Shown here: in pieces, positions 35,324 to 45,539 of the stretch
Layout of the letters: each line of letters opens with the position of its first letter
Position numbering within the stretch: the first letter of the stretch is position 1
Source: Aerococcus tenax
GTDB lineage: Bacteria > Bacillota > Bacilli > Lactobacillales > Aerococcaceae
DNA length: 64,000 nt
Direction of reading: 5' to 3'
NCBI RefSeq assembly: GCF_003286645.3
Contig: NZ_CP127382.2
Location: 1,302,001 to 1,366,000, forward strand
Program-made: the position numbers and the translations under genes
The notes under the pieces: model-generated
The model's input: only the letters and a program-made list of their open reading frames with translations
Database searches by the model: none
What the model was told of the DNA's origin: nothing

Positions 35324-36831
35324 GACCGCACCTCCTCCAATAAACTATGCCAAGCAGCTATAATTTTCTCATCTAAGAAATCCTCCGCCCGTCGGTAGGA
35401 AGCTTCTTGCATGGCTTGTCGATTTGCTTCTCGGTAATACTTAAACAAGTTATCCGCTAGGGCTTCGATATAATCTTCCGCATCCCTGCCCGGCTGGTAG
35501 GAAATCAGATAGCCATTGATGCCATCCTCAACAAAAGTCACATTCCCATAATTCACTTCGAAGCCAATAATTGGTAGGCCAGCAGCAATAGCTTCTAATA
35601 GCGTCAGGCCAAAACCTTCACTCGTTGACCCCGCAAAATACAAGTCATATTTTTGGTAAACCTGGTCAAGGTCTTGGTGGCCTTTAAGCTGAATATAATC
35701 CTCTGCGCCTAGTTCCTTAATTAAATCCTTTAGGGTATTTTCTTTAGTCCCCTTACCATAAATATCAAAAGTGATTTGAGGAAGATGCGGCTTCAGCCGT
35801 GCTACCGCCTCAACAAGCCAATCCACATGTTTCTCTGCAGCTAATCGCGAAGCAGTCATCAGGCTGAAAGCTTGCCGCTCACCAGGCTTAGGATATTTCA
35901 AATCCGAGATGCTTCCCACAGGAATAGCGTAGACCTTAGCTTCTTTATCATAATAATGCGCAAACTGTTGGTCTAAGACTTCCTTTTGGGCCTGGGTAGA
36001 GGCGATAAAGAAATCAACCGCATCACTATGCATGAACTGGTAGTCATAATAATTATTCCAGAGGATGTAGTCGTCGGTTGTTGGTCCTTCACTAAAGTGC
36101 TCCGCATGGATAATAACACCAATTTTAGCTGGGGGAGCATATTGGAAGACAGCCTGACCCGTACCAGTTGCCCGGTCCAAAATAACCACATCTTTTTCGG
36201 ATAAGTCTAATTTTTGAATAAAATAGGCAAATAATTCCTCTTTGTTATAAAGAATAGCATCTGGCATTTTAAAGATGCTGTGGTCGCCATCAACAATTTC
36301 CTCATAAGCGACAGAGCCGTCCTCATTGAAATAGCGGCGCTGATAGAGCTTTGCCTTGTTATCCTGAGGGGCATAGTACTCCGAGAGAAAACGCGTATAG
36401 TTATAGTAATCCTTGCGCACCAAACAGCCGTTGACAACAAATTCCACCCGGTTTACTAAATCATCGCTACCTTCAACAAGGTAACAGGTCGCATACTGCT
36501 GGCCTTGGTCATAATAGAGCCGGACAATGTTATCGCCCTCTTTCTTTTCCTCTTCAATCAAATGGGCCAAGCTGGCCTTCACATCTGCTAGGCGATAGGA
36601 AGTCGCTCGGATCTTGATATCTGTGAAATAAAGATACATCCAAATAATGTCTTCATCTCTAAAGCCAATGTTTTGGGTAAAGTGGGCAATATTTTCATTT
36701 AGGATAAGGTCTACAAAGACAAACTTAGCTGCTTCCTTTAATTGATCGAAAATTTTCGAGCGATAGATTTGTGAATACTCGACCCCACTCGATGCCCAAC
36801 CAATACCTAAGTTAATATTATAAATTGTCAT
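35320..36831 (-). CDS. gtfA: Accessory Sec glycosyltransferase GtfA
   Basis: A 503-residue GT4-type GT-B enzyme that transfers GlcNAc from UDP-GlcNAc to serine/threonine of the SRRP. Features: the start MTIYNINLGIGWASSGVEYSQ, the beta-meander substrate-binding insert in the first half, and the C-terminal donor site SLMTASRLAAEKHVDWLVEA with the EX7E motif in EGFGLTLLEAIAAGLPIIGFE. The frame extends eight codons upstream, but GAGGAGG sits just before the ATG at 36831. It lies 16 bp after secA2 and overlaps gtfB. Confidence 0.94.
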   Translation of the reverse strand: MTIYNINLGIGWASSGVEYSQIYRSKIFDQLKEAAKFVFVDLILNENIAHFTQNIGFRDEDIIWMYLYFTDIKIRATSYRLADVKASLAHLIEEEKKEGDNIVRLYYDQGQQYATCYLVEGSDDLVNRVEFVVNGCLVRKDYYNYTRFLSEYYAPQDNKAKLYQRRYFNEDGSVAYEEIVDGDHSIFKMPDAILYNKEELFAYFIQKLDLSEKDVVILDRATGTGQAVFQYAPPAKIGVIIHAEHFSEGPTTDDYILWNNYYDYQFMHSDAVDFFIASTQAQKEVLDQQFAHYYDKEAKVYAIPVGSISDLKYPKPGERQAFSLMTASRLAAEKHVDWLVEAVARLKPHLPQITFDIYGKGTKENTLKDLIKELGAEDYIQLKGHQDLDQVYQKYDLYFAGSTSEGFGLTLLEAIAAGLPIIGFEVNYGNVTFVEDGINGYLISYQPGRDAEDYIEALADNLFKYYREANRQAMQEASYRRAEDFLDEKIIAAWHSLLEEVRS

Positions 36832-36847
36832 AAGCTCCTCCTCTTCC

Positions 36848-39220
36848 CTAGGCAAATTGTACTAATGGCTGGCCTGTATCTGACTGACTTACTTCACTCA
36901 GTGAAAGATAACGAACAATCTCAAAATAGATCCGTTTACGCATTTCTTGGTAGGACCAGTAGGCTTCATGTTGATATTCATAAATAGGATTTTGCTGGGC
37001 TGACCGCCTGCTCATCACAACTTGCTTGAATTGAGTGAGGTAGTCCACCTGTTCAATCCAAGTAGTATCGATGGCCTTCAATAGACACTTGCGAACAAAA
37101 TCGTCAAATAAAGTCTTATTTCTAAATAGGCCTTTCTTGTTTTGAAACTGTCTTTTAAATATCATCATTAAATAATCCTGAATCTGCTTATCAGTCATAT
37201 GATCAATCTTTTCTAAATCAGGACTCATATTATAGGAGAGATAATCATAGATAAAGCGTTCGATTTGAAAAGTTCGTGACTGATCAGAATTTAGCGATTG
37301 TGTGAAAGACTCAAAGACTTCTTGGGCAATCGTTTCAAAATCAATCGTTTTTAAGCCTTCCCCGGCTAAGAGGCTATTACGGTCACGGTAAATTAATTCG
37401 CGCTGAATACGCATATCTTCGTCCATTTGGAGGATTTGCTGGCGGGAGCTTTCACTGCTACTATCACTAGCCTCTTGGGCTTGCTCAAAATACTTTTGGT
37501 AGCGAAAATTTGATAAAGGGGTAACCTGTTCAATCGCCTCATCGTTATCAGAGTAATAGCGAATGTGTTCAGGCCCCCACTTATGGATTAATTCATCTTC
37601 TAAGGAAACAAAAAATTTACTCATACCGGGATCACCTTGACGACCAGCTCGCCCCCTCAATTGCAAGTCGATACGCTCACTTGTCATGTGTTCAGTCCCA
37701 ATCACGGCTAAGCCTCCTAGTTCAGTAACCCCTGGTCCTAACTTTATATCCGTCCCCCGCCCTGCCATAGCGGTGGCTACTGTGACGGCTCCCAGTTGGC
37801 CAGCTTCTTTAACCATTTCGGCTTCTTTGACAGCATTATAGGCATTCAAGACATTATGAGGAATGCCTTCTCTGAGTAAAATAGCTGAATATAATGAGGA
37901 CAACTGAACGGATCCAGTTGCAATGAGCAAAGGTTGTCCCATAGCATGGCGTTCCTTGATATATTGAATAGCCGCAAAGACTTTTTCTGGGAAACTACGA
38001 TAAATGCTATCTGGTAAATCTTTACGTATAACTGGCTTATTAGTAGGAATAGAAACAACTTCCATATTATAAGTTTCTATAAACTCATCCTCAGCCGGTT
38101 TACCTGTGCCTGTCATTCCGGCTATTTTATCAAATAATTTAAACAAGTTCTGATAGGTAATGGAAGCCATTGATCGATTATTTGCAGTTAGTGAAACCTG
38201 TTCCTTGGCTTCAAGTGCCTGGTGTTGTCCAGATTGAAGCCTAGTTCCTTTAAGTAGACGGCCGTCTGTAGAATCTAAGAGGACAAGCTCATCTCCTTGG
38301 ACAACATAATCTTTCTCATTTTCAAACAGACAGTGTGCTCGCAAGGCGAGACTAACATGTCTAACCAGCTCTTGGTTGTCTTTATGGTAAAATTTTTCTA
38401 ATCGAAAATAATCTTCAGCACGCTTAATGCCTTTTTGAGTTAGCCAGACCCCATCTTTTTCATCAGTCACATAATAGTCTTCCTTGTCGTCTAAACTCAC
38501 CACAAAAGCATCAGCTAATGCATAAAGATTCGATTGGACGCGGGGTGAGCCGGCAATAACTAAGGGACTCGTTGCACTATCAAGCAAGACAGAATCAACT
38601 TCATCAATAATCACATAATAGAAATCACGTAGATATTGTTCATCCCGTGAGTCAGCCAAATTCTCAATTAAATAATCGAAACCTAAACTGGAATGGGTAG
38701 TATAGACAATATCCGCTGCGTAGATAACCTTCTTATCTTCTGCGCTTAGGTCATCCTCATCTTCAGGTGCGCCCATGGCAATCGATAGGCCCATAAATCG
38801 GTAGAGTAGTCCCATTTCTTCAGCATCCCGGCAACTTAAGTAGTCATTCACTGTCACTAGAATAACTCCACGTCCAGTCAGAGCATTCAGATAGATATGC
38901 AGGGTTGCTGTTAGTGTTTTCCCCTCACCTGTCTTCATCTCAGCAATATGGCCTTCATGGAGAACAATACCACCAAGAACCTGGACATCGTAAGGATACA
39001 TCCCTAGAACCCGCTTAGCTGCTTCTCGAATCGCCGCAAAGGCTTCAGGTAATAGTTCGTCTAGAGTCTCCCCAGCTTGATAGCGTTCCTTAAATTCCTG
39101 AGTTTTATGGCGAAGTTTCCCCTCAGATAAGCTAGCCATGGCATCTGCTTCTTGATTTACTTTATTTAATATCTTTCGTAACCGACGCAAGCGGCCCCTA
39201 TCTAAATTAAATTTTGGCAT
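36848..39220 (-). CDS. secA2: Accessory Sec translocase ATPase SecA2
   Basis: A 790-residue DEAD-type motor of the accessory Sec system, which drives the glycosylated SRRP through SecY2. Walker A is MKTGEGKTLTATL, the DEAD-like box is IIDEVDSVLLDS, and the helicase C domain has ATAMAGRGTDIKLGPGV and LQLRGRAGRQGDPG. It lacks the C-terminal zinc/SecB-binding tail of housekeeping SecA, as is usual for SecA2. The frame opens at a GTG (39235) inside asp3; the ATG at 39220 gives the expected MPKFNLDRGRLRRLRK start. It overlaps asp3 by 14 bp. Confidence 0.95.
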   Translation of the reverse strand: MPKFNLDRGRLRRLRKILNKVNQEADAMASLSEGKLRHKTQEFKERYQAGETLDELLPEAFAAIREAAKRVLGMYPYDVQVLGGIVLHEGHIAEMKTGEGKTLTATLHIYLNALTGRGVILVTVNDYLSCRDAEEMGLLYRFMGLSIAMGAPEDEDDLSAEDKKVIYAADIVYTTHSSLGFDYLIENLADSRDEQYLRDFYYVIIDEVDSVLLDSATSPLVIAGSPRVQSNLYALADAFVVSLDDKEDYYVTDEKDGVWLTQKGIKRAEDYFRLEKFYHKDNQELVRHVSLALRAHCLFENEKDYVVQGDELVLLDSTDGRLLKGTRLQSGQHQALEAKEQVSLTANNRSMASITYQNLFKLFDKIAGMTGTGKPAEDEFIETYNMEVVSIPTNKPVIRKDLPDSIYRSFPEKVFAAIQYIKERHAMGQPLLIATGSVQLSSLYSAILLREGIPHNVLNAYNAVKEAEMVKEAGQLGAVTVATAMAGRGTDIKLGPGVTELGGLAVIGTEHMTSERIDLQLRGRAGRQGDPGMSKFFVSLEDELIHKWGPEHIRYYSDNDEAIEQVTPLSNFRYQKYFEQAQEASDSSSESSRQQILQMDEDMRIQRELIYRDRNSLLAGEGLKTIDFETIAQEVFESFTQSLNSDQSRTFQIERFIYDYLSYNMSPDLEKIDHMTDKQIQDYLMMIFKRQFQNKKGLFRNKTLFDDFVRKCLLKAIDTTWIEQVDYLTQFKQVVMSRRSAQQNPIYEYQHEAYWSYQEMRKRIYFEIVRYLSLSEVSQSDTGQPLVQFA

Positions 39221-40169
39221 TACTGTCACTCTCACTTATTAAATGCTCCAATTGCGGCTTGTAATCTAATAACAGAGCTGCTCCCCACTCTGAACCTTTA
39301 ATTAACCCTTGTGCATATACTTTAACATGGGATTTGACTAAGTCTCGATAGGTGACATGTCCTTGACTCAAGCGACTGGTTATATTTAGGCTTGCCTGCA
39401 AATCATTATAAGCACGCTCAGTCAATACATCCTCGGTAATATATGCCTTAACCCCTAACCTTTCAGCATGATAAAGAGCAGCTAAATTACTGATTGGACC
39501 ATAACCGACGAAGATTAAGTGTGGATTTTTGCTAAAAATCTGGTCAATTAACTGATGAGCTTCCTCTCGTAAATAAAGATGAGCATTTGTCAAAGTTGAA
39601 CTCATATAAGTAAACTGACTTGAAGACCTCCATAAAGAAGATACTTGTGGGCCATTACCTAATTCATCAAAGACCAGGTAATTGCTTTTTGTCTTTGAGT
39701 GTATCCAATACTGCTTCCCAGTTTCTTTGGAACGCTCTTCTTCATAGGGGACTATAGTGATTTGATTAAAGTCAAAAGACACGCACCCTCCGTGATGCAT
39801 CGCTATTTCATAATAATTATAAGTATCAGGGACAGTGAAATAATCTGACGGAGTATTTAAATAGTAGTCTTCAATCAGTTCACCATAGAAGTCAAAGAAG
39901 GATACTTTAAAAAAGATCGTTCGTTCAGGAACGGTTTCCCCTTGAAAAAGCAGTTGATAAGATTTTCCTCGTGTTAATAGGGGTAATCTTGCACTGTCCT
40001 TAGTCATTTGAAAGACACTACGTGATGACCAAGAAGTGATTCGTTCACCAGAAGGCATTAGGGTATTTTTAAATTGGATATGATCGGGATTTTTCCAAAT
40101 AATTTGTGACCCATAGGCATAGTCTTCGCTTTTAGTCTGTCCCCATCGTATTGCTTTTCCTACTTGCAT
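39207..40169 (-). CDS. asp3: Accessory Sec system protein Asp3
   Basis: A 320-residue cytoplasmic protein. The N-terminal start (KAIRWGQTKSEDYAYGSQI...) and the carbohydrate-binding-module-like region with ERTIFFKVSFFDFYGELIEDY match Asp3, which forms a complex with Asp1 and Asp2 and couples glycosylation to export. The C-terminal part (about 195-315) is not something I can assign. Position between asp2 and secA2 is the standard one, and both ends overlap neighbours by about 10-14 bp. Confidence 0.85.
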   Translation of the reverse strand: MQVGKAIRWGQTKSEDYAYGSQIIWKNPDHIQFKNTLMPSGERITSWSSRSVFQMTKDSARLPLLTRGKSYQLLFQGETVPERTIFFKVSFFDFYGELIEDYYLNTPSDYFTVPDTYNYYEIAMHHGGCVSFDFNQITIVPYEEERSKETGKQYWIHSKTKSNYLVFDELGNGPQVSSLWRSSSQFTYMSSTLTNAHLYLREEAHQLIDQIFSKNPHLIFVGYGPISNLAALYHAERLGVKAYITEDVLTERAYNDLQASLNITSRLSQGHVTYRDLVKSHVKVYAQGLIKGSEWGAALLLDYKPQLEHLISESDSNAKI

Positions 40170-41698
40170 GCATTATCCCTACTCTCTGCCTCTTTCAATA
40201 AACGCTTATACTGATTAAAGAACCAATTAGTAATTCCTGGGGTATTATCATTATGTCGGCCAAGAAAGCTCTTGCTAATGACTTTGGTATGCTTATCTTT
40301 TAGCACCTCTAAAAGATTGTAATAGGCGGTATCATCATAATCATCATTTCTCATATAGGTCACCGCAAAGGTCGTTCCCTCATAGTTCCCTTTGTCCATC
40401 TGGTCAATGATGTTCTGGTTCAGAAAGTTTATCGCTTCTTCTTGATTTCCATGATCGAATCGATTGACTAAGTCTAAAGAAGTTTGAAAATCAATTGGCC
40501 TAACTAAGCGTTGCTTCTTGGCCATATTTCCTAATGAAAGCAAGGGCTTCCCTATAACAACTGCATAAGGGTGATAGAAACTACTAAAATAACAAGCTCC
40601 CGTAGTTCCCATCGACAAGCCAGAAAAAATAATTTCCTCTTGGGAAAATCCAAGATTTGCTAAACATTCATTAATTTTACTCAATAACTTATCCTCTAAT
40701 TCCTGGCTCACCTGGTAAAAAGCTCCGCCTTCTGATCTAGGATCTCCTACCAGGATAAAGGGATGATCCAGATTTTTCATCATCCAAAATCCCTCAAAAC
40801 CCTCGGCTGTCCGGTAACCAGAAAAGTATACGTTTAAAGGTGACTTTAAATTCCCAGGATGGAAATAAAAAATCAATTCCTCGCGATTCTTATCTCTTAT
40901 AATTTCTCCTCCTGGCAGAAATTCGCCTATGCCATTCCGTGCATGCCTTACATGTAGATCCCTTAAACTCAGGTCACCTTGTCCCCTTACCTCTAAGCAG
41001 CTGGTGACATAACTATCTTCTTTGGGCTCTAAGAGAATCTCTTCTTTAAGGTCTTCCTCACTATGCAGTGTCATTTCTACTACCTCATTAATGGAGCCTA
41101 GGCGGGTATAGTAGAGTCGAAGTCGTATTTCAAGAGAATTAGTTGTCTGATATTCCAACCATAAATCTAGATAACGATCACGGCTAGCAACAAGATTTCT
41201 CTGCCAATAGAGTAAGGGAGTCCACTCCCTCTCAGAGATAGCATCAATAATTAACTCATTATGCCCTTCAATGCGAAAATTCCCCTTAAACTTCTCTTGA
41301 AGTTGAATTAATTTAATATTCATCCTCTCTCCATAGTTTCCATCAAAGTACCGCTTGGTCATTTCCACAACAAAATATTCAGAATCCATAATATGAACAA
41401 ATTTTGCTAATTTAAATTCAAACCAAGAATGAAAAGCACTTTGACGATAGTAACTATTAAAGCGACTATCAATAAAAACACAATAGGCTTCCATATAGTC
41501 TAATAGGTCATCTGCATATGCCTGGGGAACTTCTTCTGTTATAAGAACAAGGGAAAAAGTGCCGGACTCTTGGTCAAGCTCTGTTTCTTCTATACTGTCA
41601 TAAGGTTTATTCAAATCAATGAATGTCCAATCGACCTCACATAGAAAGTCTACCCCTAGTGACCAGTCCTTTGTTCCTAACTGCAATACCCGAGTCAC
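40160..41698 (-). CDS. asp2: Accessory Sec system protein Asp2, predicted GlcNAc O-acetyltransferase
   Basis: A 512-residue protein with an N-terminal non-catalytic region and a C-terminal alpha/beta hydrolase fold. The nucleophile elbow is FSGLSMGTTGACYF, with Ser362 in GLSMG. Asp2 homologues acetylate GlcNAc on the SRRP during export. Histidine candidates lie near the C-terminus (FLGRHNDNTPGI). The start is a GTG at 41698, preceded by GGAGGTGAG; its G overlaps the TAG of asp1. Confidence 0.93.
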   Translation of the reverse strand: MTRVLQLGTKDWSLGVDFLCEVDWTFIDLNKPYDSIEETELDQESGTFSLVLITEEVPQAYADDLLDYMEAYCVFIDSRFNSYYRQSAFHSWFEFKLAKFVHIMDSEYFVVEMTKRYFDGNYGERMNIKLIQLQEKFKGNFRIEGHNELIIDAISEREWTPLLYWQRNLVASRDRYLDLWLEYQTTNSLEIRLRLYYTRLGSINEVVEMTLHSEEDLKEEILLEPKEDSYVTSCLEVRGQGDLSLRDLHVRHARNGIGEFLPGGEIIRDKNREELIFYFHPGNLKSPLNVYFSGYRTAEGFEGFWMMKNLDHPFILVGDPRSEGGAFYQVSQELEDKLLSKINECLANLGFSQEEIIFSGLSMGTTGACYFSSFYHPYAVVIGKPLLSLGNMAKKQRLVRPIDFQTSLDLVNRFDHGNQEEAINFLNQNIIDQMDKGNYEGTTFAVTYMRNDDYDDTAYYNLLEVLKDKHTKVISKSFLGRHNDNTPGITNWFFNQYKRLLKEAESRDNACK

Positions 41699-43203
41699 TA
41701 ATTCTCACCTCCTAGATAAGCCTGCCAGCTATCTACAATTTCTTTACCTTGGTAGCGATTAATCTTTTCAACTGCATAAACCAAAGCCTCATTCCAATTC
41801 TTTAAGCCTGTTAGATAGTAATCAATGCCTTGACTTAATTGGGTAATATTTTTTGCAATCCAGCCATTCTTCTGGTGTTCAACATAAGAACTGCTTTCTT
41901 GGTTTATCTGTGGTATGCCGGCACTAATAGCAGCTATTTGTGTATAGAGATTAGGCGCTTGGGCCACATCTATCACTAGTCTTACTGTGCGAAATTCTTG
42001 AATTAAATCTTTATCGGTCTGCAAAATGACTAATCGAAAAGCAGGTTCAACTTCCTTATCTGGTAGTTTATCCTGAAAATCCTCATCTTTTTCTTCCTTA
42101 GGATTAATAATGTATTCATAAGACTCAAGCAGATCTTGCAAGACTAATTCCTTGTCGTAAGATAAACGAAAACCAGCTAAAATAACATGAATTCGTTGAT
42201 CTGCTTTTATTTTTTTCAGCATTAAGTCTAGAAAATCCTTTATTTTCTCATTCCCTATTCCATCAATTTGGAAAAAGACTCTAAGTGATTTAACTCTCTG
42301 ACTCAAGCCTAAATGCAAACGGGTATCAAAGGGAGTAAGGTTAAGAATTCTTTGTGGCTTAATCTCCCAGTTCATCTGCAATAATTCGCGATTTTCATCG
42401 TTATCGACAACAATTAAGTCAGCAGACTTTAATAATTGTGAATGCAAGTCAAAATCTCGACTAGAAAAAATGGAATAAACCACTTTTCCCTTGCTAATAG
42501 CGTGTAATAACAAGTCATCATGCTGGCTATTATTAGCAATAATAAGGGTGTCTTTCTCAGATAAATGATTAGTTAAATATTCTGATACACGCTCCTTAAT
42601 AAAATCGGTCATGGAGTCATATTTCTTTACCCGATCAGTTTGATAAAAATCCACTTGGTCACTTTGATAATCATGGGATAAAACGCGCTGCCCTGATAAG
42701 TTGAAAAAATCTTGCTTAATGATCTGATTATTTGCATAAAAGTAAGCGCTAGATAAGTATCCACGATCATCAAAAACCAAACGTTTAATTACCTGTCCTT
42801 TCCGGTAATAAGCGACATCATGTATCCAACCCTCTGAACTATAATAGATGTCCGCATAGCGATCCCCTTCTAGGTAGGCTAACATGGCAAATGGTGTGGG
42901 CACAAATTGAATACCACTTGGCCAAATCAAATCTTCCAAGGAGATAGCTTGACTAGTTCCTCCAGAAAACCCTTGAACCTCATCAAAAACGGACCAGAAG
43001 TCAACTTGATCTAGGGCCTGATCATGCAATTGATTTCTTAAATGAGGCATATAATTCAATAGGAGTAATTGAATATTCTCTCCAGCTCCTTTGAAAATAC
43101 GCATCTGATTAACACTATCGTCAAAAACTAATTGCTCATAGGACAAGTTGGCTTCGCCCCATGTTTGGTGTTCTCCATACCAAGAAGGTACAAAATAATA
43201 CAT
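41698..43203 (-). CDS. asp1: Accessory Sec system protein Asp1
   Basis: A 501-residue GT-B-like protein without expected catalysis. It starts MYYFVPSWYGEHQTW, the typical Asp1 opening, and has the family segment GFSGGTSQAISLEDLIWPSGIQFVPTPF. Asp1 forms a complex with Asp2 and Asp3 and binds the SRRP or its glycans for delivery to SecA2/SecY2. GAGAGGGGGG precedes the ATG. The gene lies 20 bp after secY2 and is co-transcribed. Confidence 0.92.
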   Translation of the reverse strand: MYYFVPSWYGEHQTWGEANLSYEQLVFDDSVNQMRIFKGAGENIQLLLLNYMPHLRNQLHDQALDQVDFWSVFDEVQGFSGGTSQAISLEDLIWPSGIQFVPTPFAMLAYLEGDRYADIYYSSEGWIHDVAYYRKGQVIKRLVFDDRGYLSSAYFYANNQIIKQDFFNLSGQRVLSHDYQSDQVDFYQTDRVKKYDSMTDFIKERVSEYLTNHLSEKDTLIIANNSQHDDLLLHAISKGKVVYSIFSSRDFDLHSQLLKSADLIVVDNDENRELLQMNWEIKPQRILNLTPFDTRLHLGLSQRVKSLRVFFQIDGIGNEKIKDFLDLMLKKIKADQRIHVILAGFRLSYDKELVLQDLLESYEYIINPKEEKDEDFQDKLPDKEVEPAFRLVILQTDKDLIQEFRTVRLVIDVAQAPNLYTQIAAISAGIPQINQESSSYVEHQKNGWIAKNITQLSQGIDYYLTGLKNWNEALVYAVEKINRYQGKEIVDSWQAYLGGEN

Positions 43204-43223
43204 TCTAACCCCCCTCTCTTTGC

Positions 43224-44480
43224 TTACTCAAATATTCCCTTGTATTTTTCACGTATCCGCAAGGCCTTTATCTCTTCTAAAATTCCTAAACTAAGTGAAA
43301 ACAAGATTAATATACTTGAAGATAATCTCAAAGTGCTAGCGTATTCAGGATAAATAAGCCCTAATAAGGCTGGTACCCCCACGACGAAGGTCATATAGGT
43401 TGTCCCGATAATAGCCATATTAAAAATCGTTTTTCTAAGATAGTCTTCCGTGGGTTTACCAGGATTCACTCCGCTGATATAGTCTCCTGACTTTTGTAAA
43501 TTTTCAGCCAGTTCTTCTGGATCAGTATTGACAAAGGCAAAACCTAGACTTAGGAAAATAATAATTACTAGGTAAATACCAACGCCTAAAGGCTGGGTCA
43601 TTCCCAGATTTGCCATTAAATTTCTCGCCCAATCAGCACCTGGATTGAAGTTTAAAATCAATTGCAAAATATAACGTGGCAAAGCGGTCAGGGTTACCGC
43701 ATACATGATTGCCATACCCCCACTTGGATTAACCTTAATCGGGAGATAAGATTTTTCAGCAAAATCATTATTGATCATCACACGGTTTAAAGGAATTCTT
43801 CTTTCCCCTTTCTCCATCAAAATAGTAGTCAAAGCGGTAAAAGCTGCAAAGAGACCAGTGAAAATTAGCAAGTATATTTCTTCTCTACTAAGTACTCCTC
43901 TTGCATAAGTCTGTATGGCAGAAAAGTTACGAGGAATTCTTAACAGCATGTTGGATAAGATAATTACCGTTGGACCACCTATTCCAAATTCAGTATTTTT
44001 ATTACCTAACCAAATAAGGTAAAAACTCCCTCCTAATAAGAAAATCATAATTGCTAGTTGCATAAACCAGTCTGGTAAGGAGGTTTCTCTCATCAGAGGA
44101 AAGGTCACTACCATACTCAAAGCTTGGATAGCACCAATGAAAAGAGTTAGAACGTTACGATAGATGTTTTCTTTCTTCATGGGTATTTTTAATTTTTTAT
44201 ACCATTTAGACATGGAAACAAAGCGCCAAATAATCATCGTTGACATGTAGGGACCGATTCCTAAAGAAAATAGTGAGGCCCGCTGCATATCCCCTCCGGT
44301 TACACTAAGCGCAACCGACAGAAAGTCATCCATCTGATTCTGGGCCCGTAAAGCTTGAAGATCCACAAGTGGCAAAGGGAGCGTTTTTCCAATAACAAGG
44401 ATAAATAGAATAAGTGCTGTAAATAATATTTTTTGTTGAAATAATGATAAATTGAAAATTCGCTTCAAATTCATAGTCAC
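43224..44480 (-). CDS. secY2: Accessory Sec translocase channel SecY2
   Basis: A 418-residue membrane protein with about ten transmembrane helices. It shows SecY features in short form: the plug and first-helix region GKTLPLPLVD, SLFSLGIGPYMSTMI, VNPSGGMAIMYAVTLTALPRYI and SGVNPGKPTEDYLRK. It forms the pore dedicated to the SRRP. AAGGAG is ten bases before a GTG at 44480 and sixteen before an ATG, so GTG is the likely start. It follows the SRRP gene after a terminator, so the SRRP and the export genes can be expressed at different levels. Confidence 0.95.
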   Translation of the reverse strand: MTMNLKRIFNLSLFQQKILFTALILFILVIGKTLPLPLVDLQALRAQNQMDDFLSVALSVTGGDMQRASLFSLGIGPYMSTMIIWRFVSMSKWYKKLKIPMKKENIYRNVLTLFIGAIQALSMVVTFPLMRETSLPDWFMQLAIMIFLLGGSFYLIWLGNKNTEFGIGGPTVIILSNMLLRIPRNFSAIQTYARGVLSREEIYLLIFTGLFAAFTALTTILMEKGERRIPLNRVMINNDFAEKSYLPIKVNPSGGMAIMYAVTLTALPRYILQLILNFNPGADWARNLMANLGMTQPLGVGIYLVIIIFLSLGFAFVNTDPEELAENLQKSGDYISGVNPGKPTEDYLRKTIFNMAIIGTTYMTFVVGVPALLGLIYPEYASTLRLSSSILILFSLSLGILEEIKALRIREKYKGIFE

Positions 44481-44513
44481 AAGTAAGATTCTCCTTTCTT
44501 CTTTATTTTATAT

Positions 44514-44551
44514 AAAAAATAAAAGGGTTGGGAGAAAAATCTCCCAAGCCC
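44514..44551 (-). terminator. Terminator between SRRP and secY2
   Basis: On the minus strand GGGCTTGGGAGA and TCTCCCAACCC pair with one bulged base, followed by TTTTATTTTTT. Partial read-through or a promoter just after it must supply secY2. The rest of 44552-44719 has only weak inverted repeats (AGCAATTTCTT with AAGAATTGCT). Confidence 0.85.
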
Positions 44552-44803
44552 TATTATCTTAAACGCAATACTATACTGCTACACGATAATTAAAGTTTAT
44601 CCATTGTTTCGTGTTAATTACAGGACAGTTTTTATTAAATTCAGGCGGAGGAGAAAGCCTCTTCTACCTGTTAGCTTAGCAATTCTTTCATCCTTTAGGC
44701 AAGAAATTGCTTGGCTGTATTATTTTTCTTTGCGTTTTTTTGAAACAATACCAAGACCTGCGAAAACAAAGAGCAGTCCTGGAGTTAATAATGGGGACAC
44801 AGC

Positions 44804-44818
44804 ACCCGTCTTAGGTAG
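44804..44818 (-). other. LPKTG sortase sorting signal of the SRRP
   Basis: LPKTG is encoded here, followed by a hydrophobic helix (LLTPGLLFVFAGLGIV) and a positive tail SKKRKEK. Sortase A would cut between Thr and Gly and link the protein to peptidoglycan. Confidence 0.95.
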
Positions 44819-45539
44819 GACTTGGTTAGTTGCTACCAATTGTTGACGGTGAGCTGATGGTTCTGCAACAGCGGTCTGTCTATCTGGTCTTCTTTCATCA
44901 TTAGCGATTAATGAAGTTTGATCAGATTGAGAATCAGAGCTTGACGCTGAAGCGGAATCTACATGATCAATTGCTGATCCACTATGGCTTGAATCAATTA
45001 TTGTAGGTGCTATTACACCAGCTGATTCAGAGGATTCATCACTTGTTGAAGCAACTTCGGATGAAGTCGCTTCTGATACTGTCGAGGTCTCTGATCCAGT
45101 GTAAGAATCACTTCCTGAATCTGGTGCTACTAGAGCTTGTGAAGCTGACTGACTAGCGCTGATTGAAGCAGATTCTGACAGCGAGATAGATTCTGATGTT
45201 GAGACAGCTTGGCTCAGACTTATTGATGCAGATTCACTTTGAGAAGCACTAATCGAAGCTTCTAGTGATTCGCTTTCAGAAGCAGATAATGAGGCAGAGA
45301 AGCTCTCAATATCAAACTCTGGTAGTTCTGACTCAATCCATCCTGGCCCATGCGAGTGAACTTCAGAACTAGAATCAACTTCAGAAGTTGGTGCTTGGCT
45401 CTGAGTTTCTGATAAGAGACTAGCAATTACAGAATTTTGCTCAGAGATCGTAGCAGATTGCTCAATACTGGTTGAGGCCAGTTGTGATGCAAATTGTGAA
45501 TCAGATCTAGAATCAAGTTCAGATAGGGAAACATGTTCA

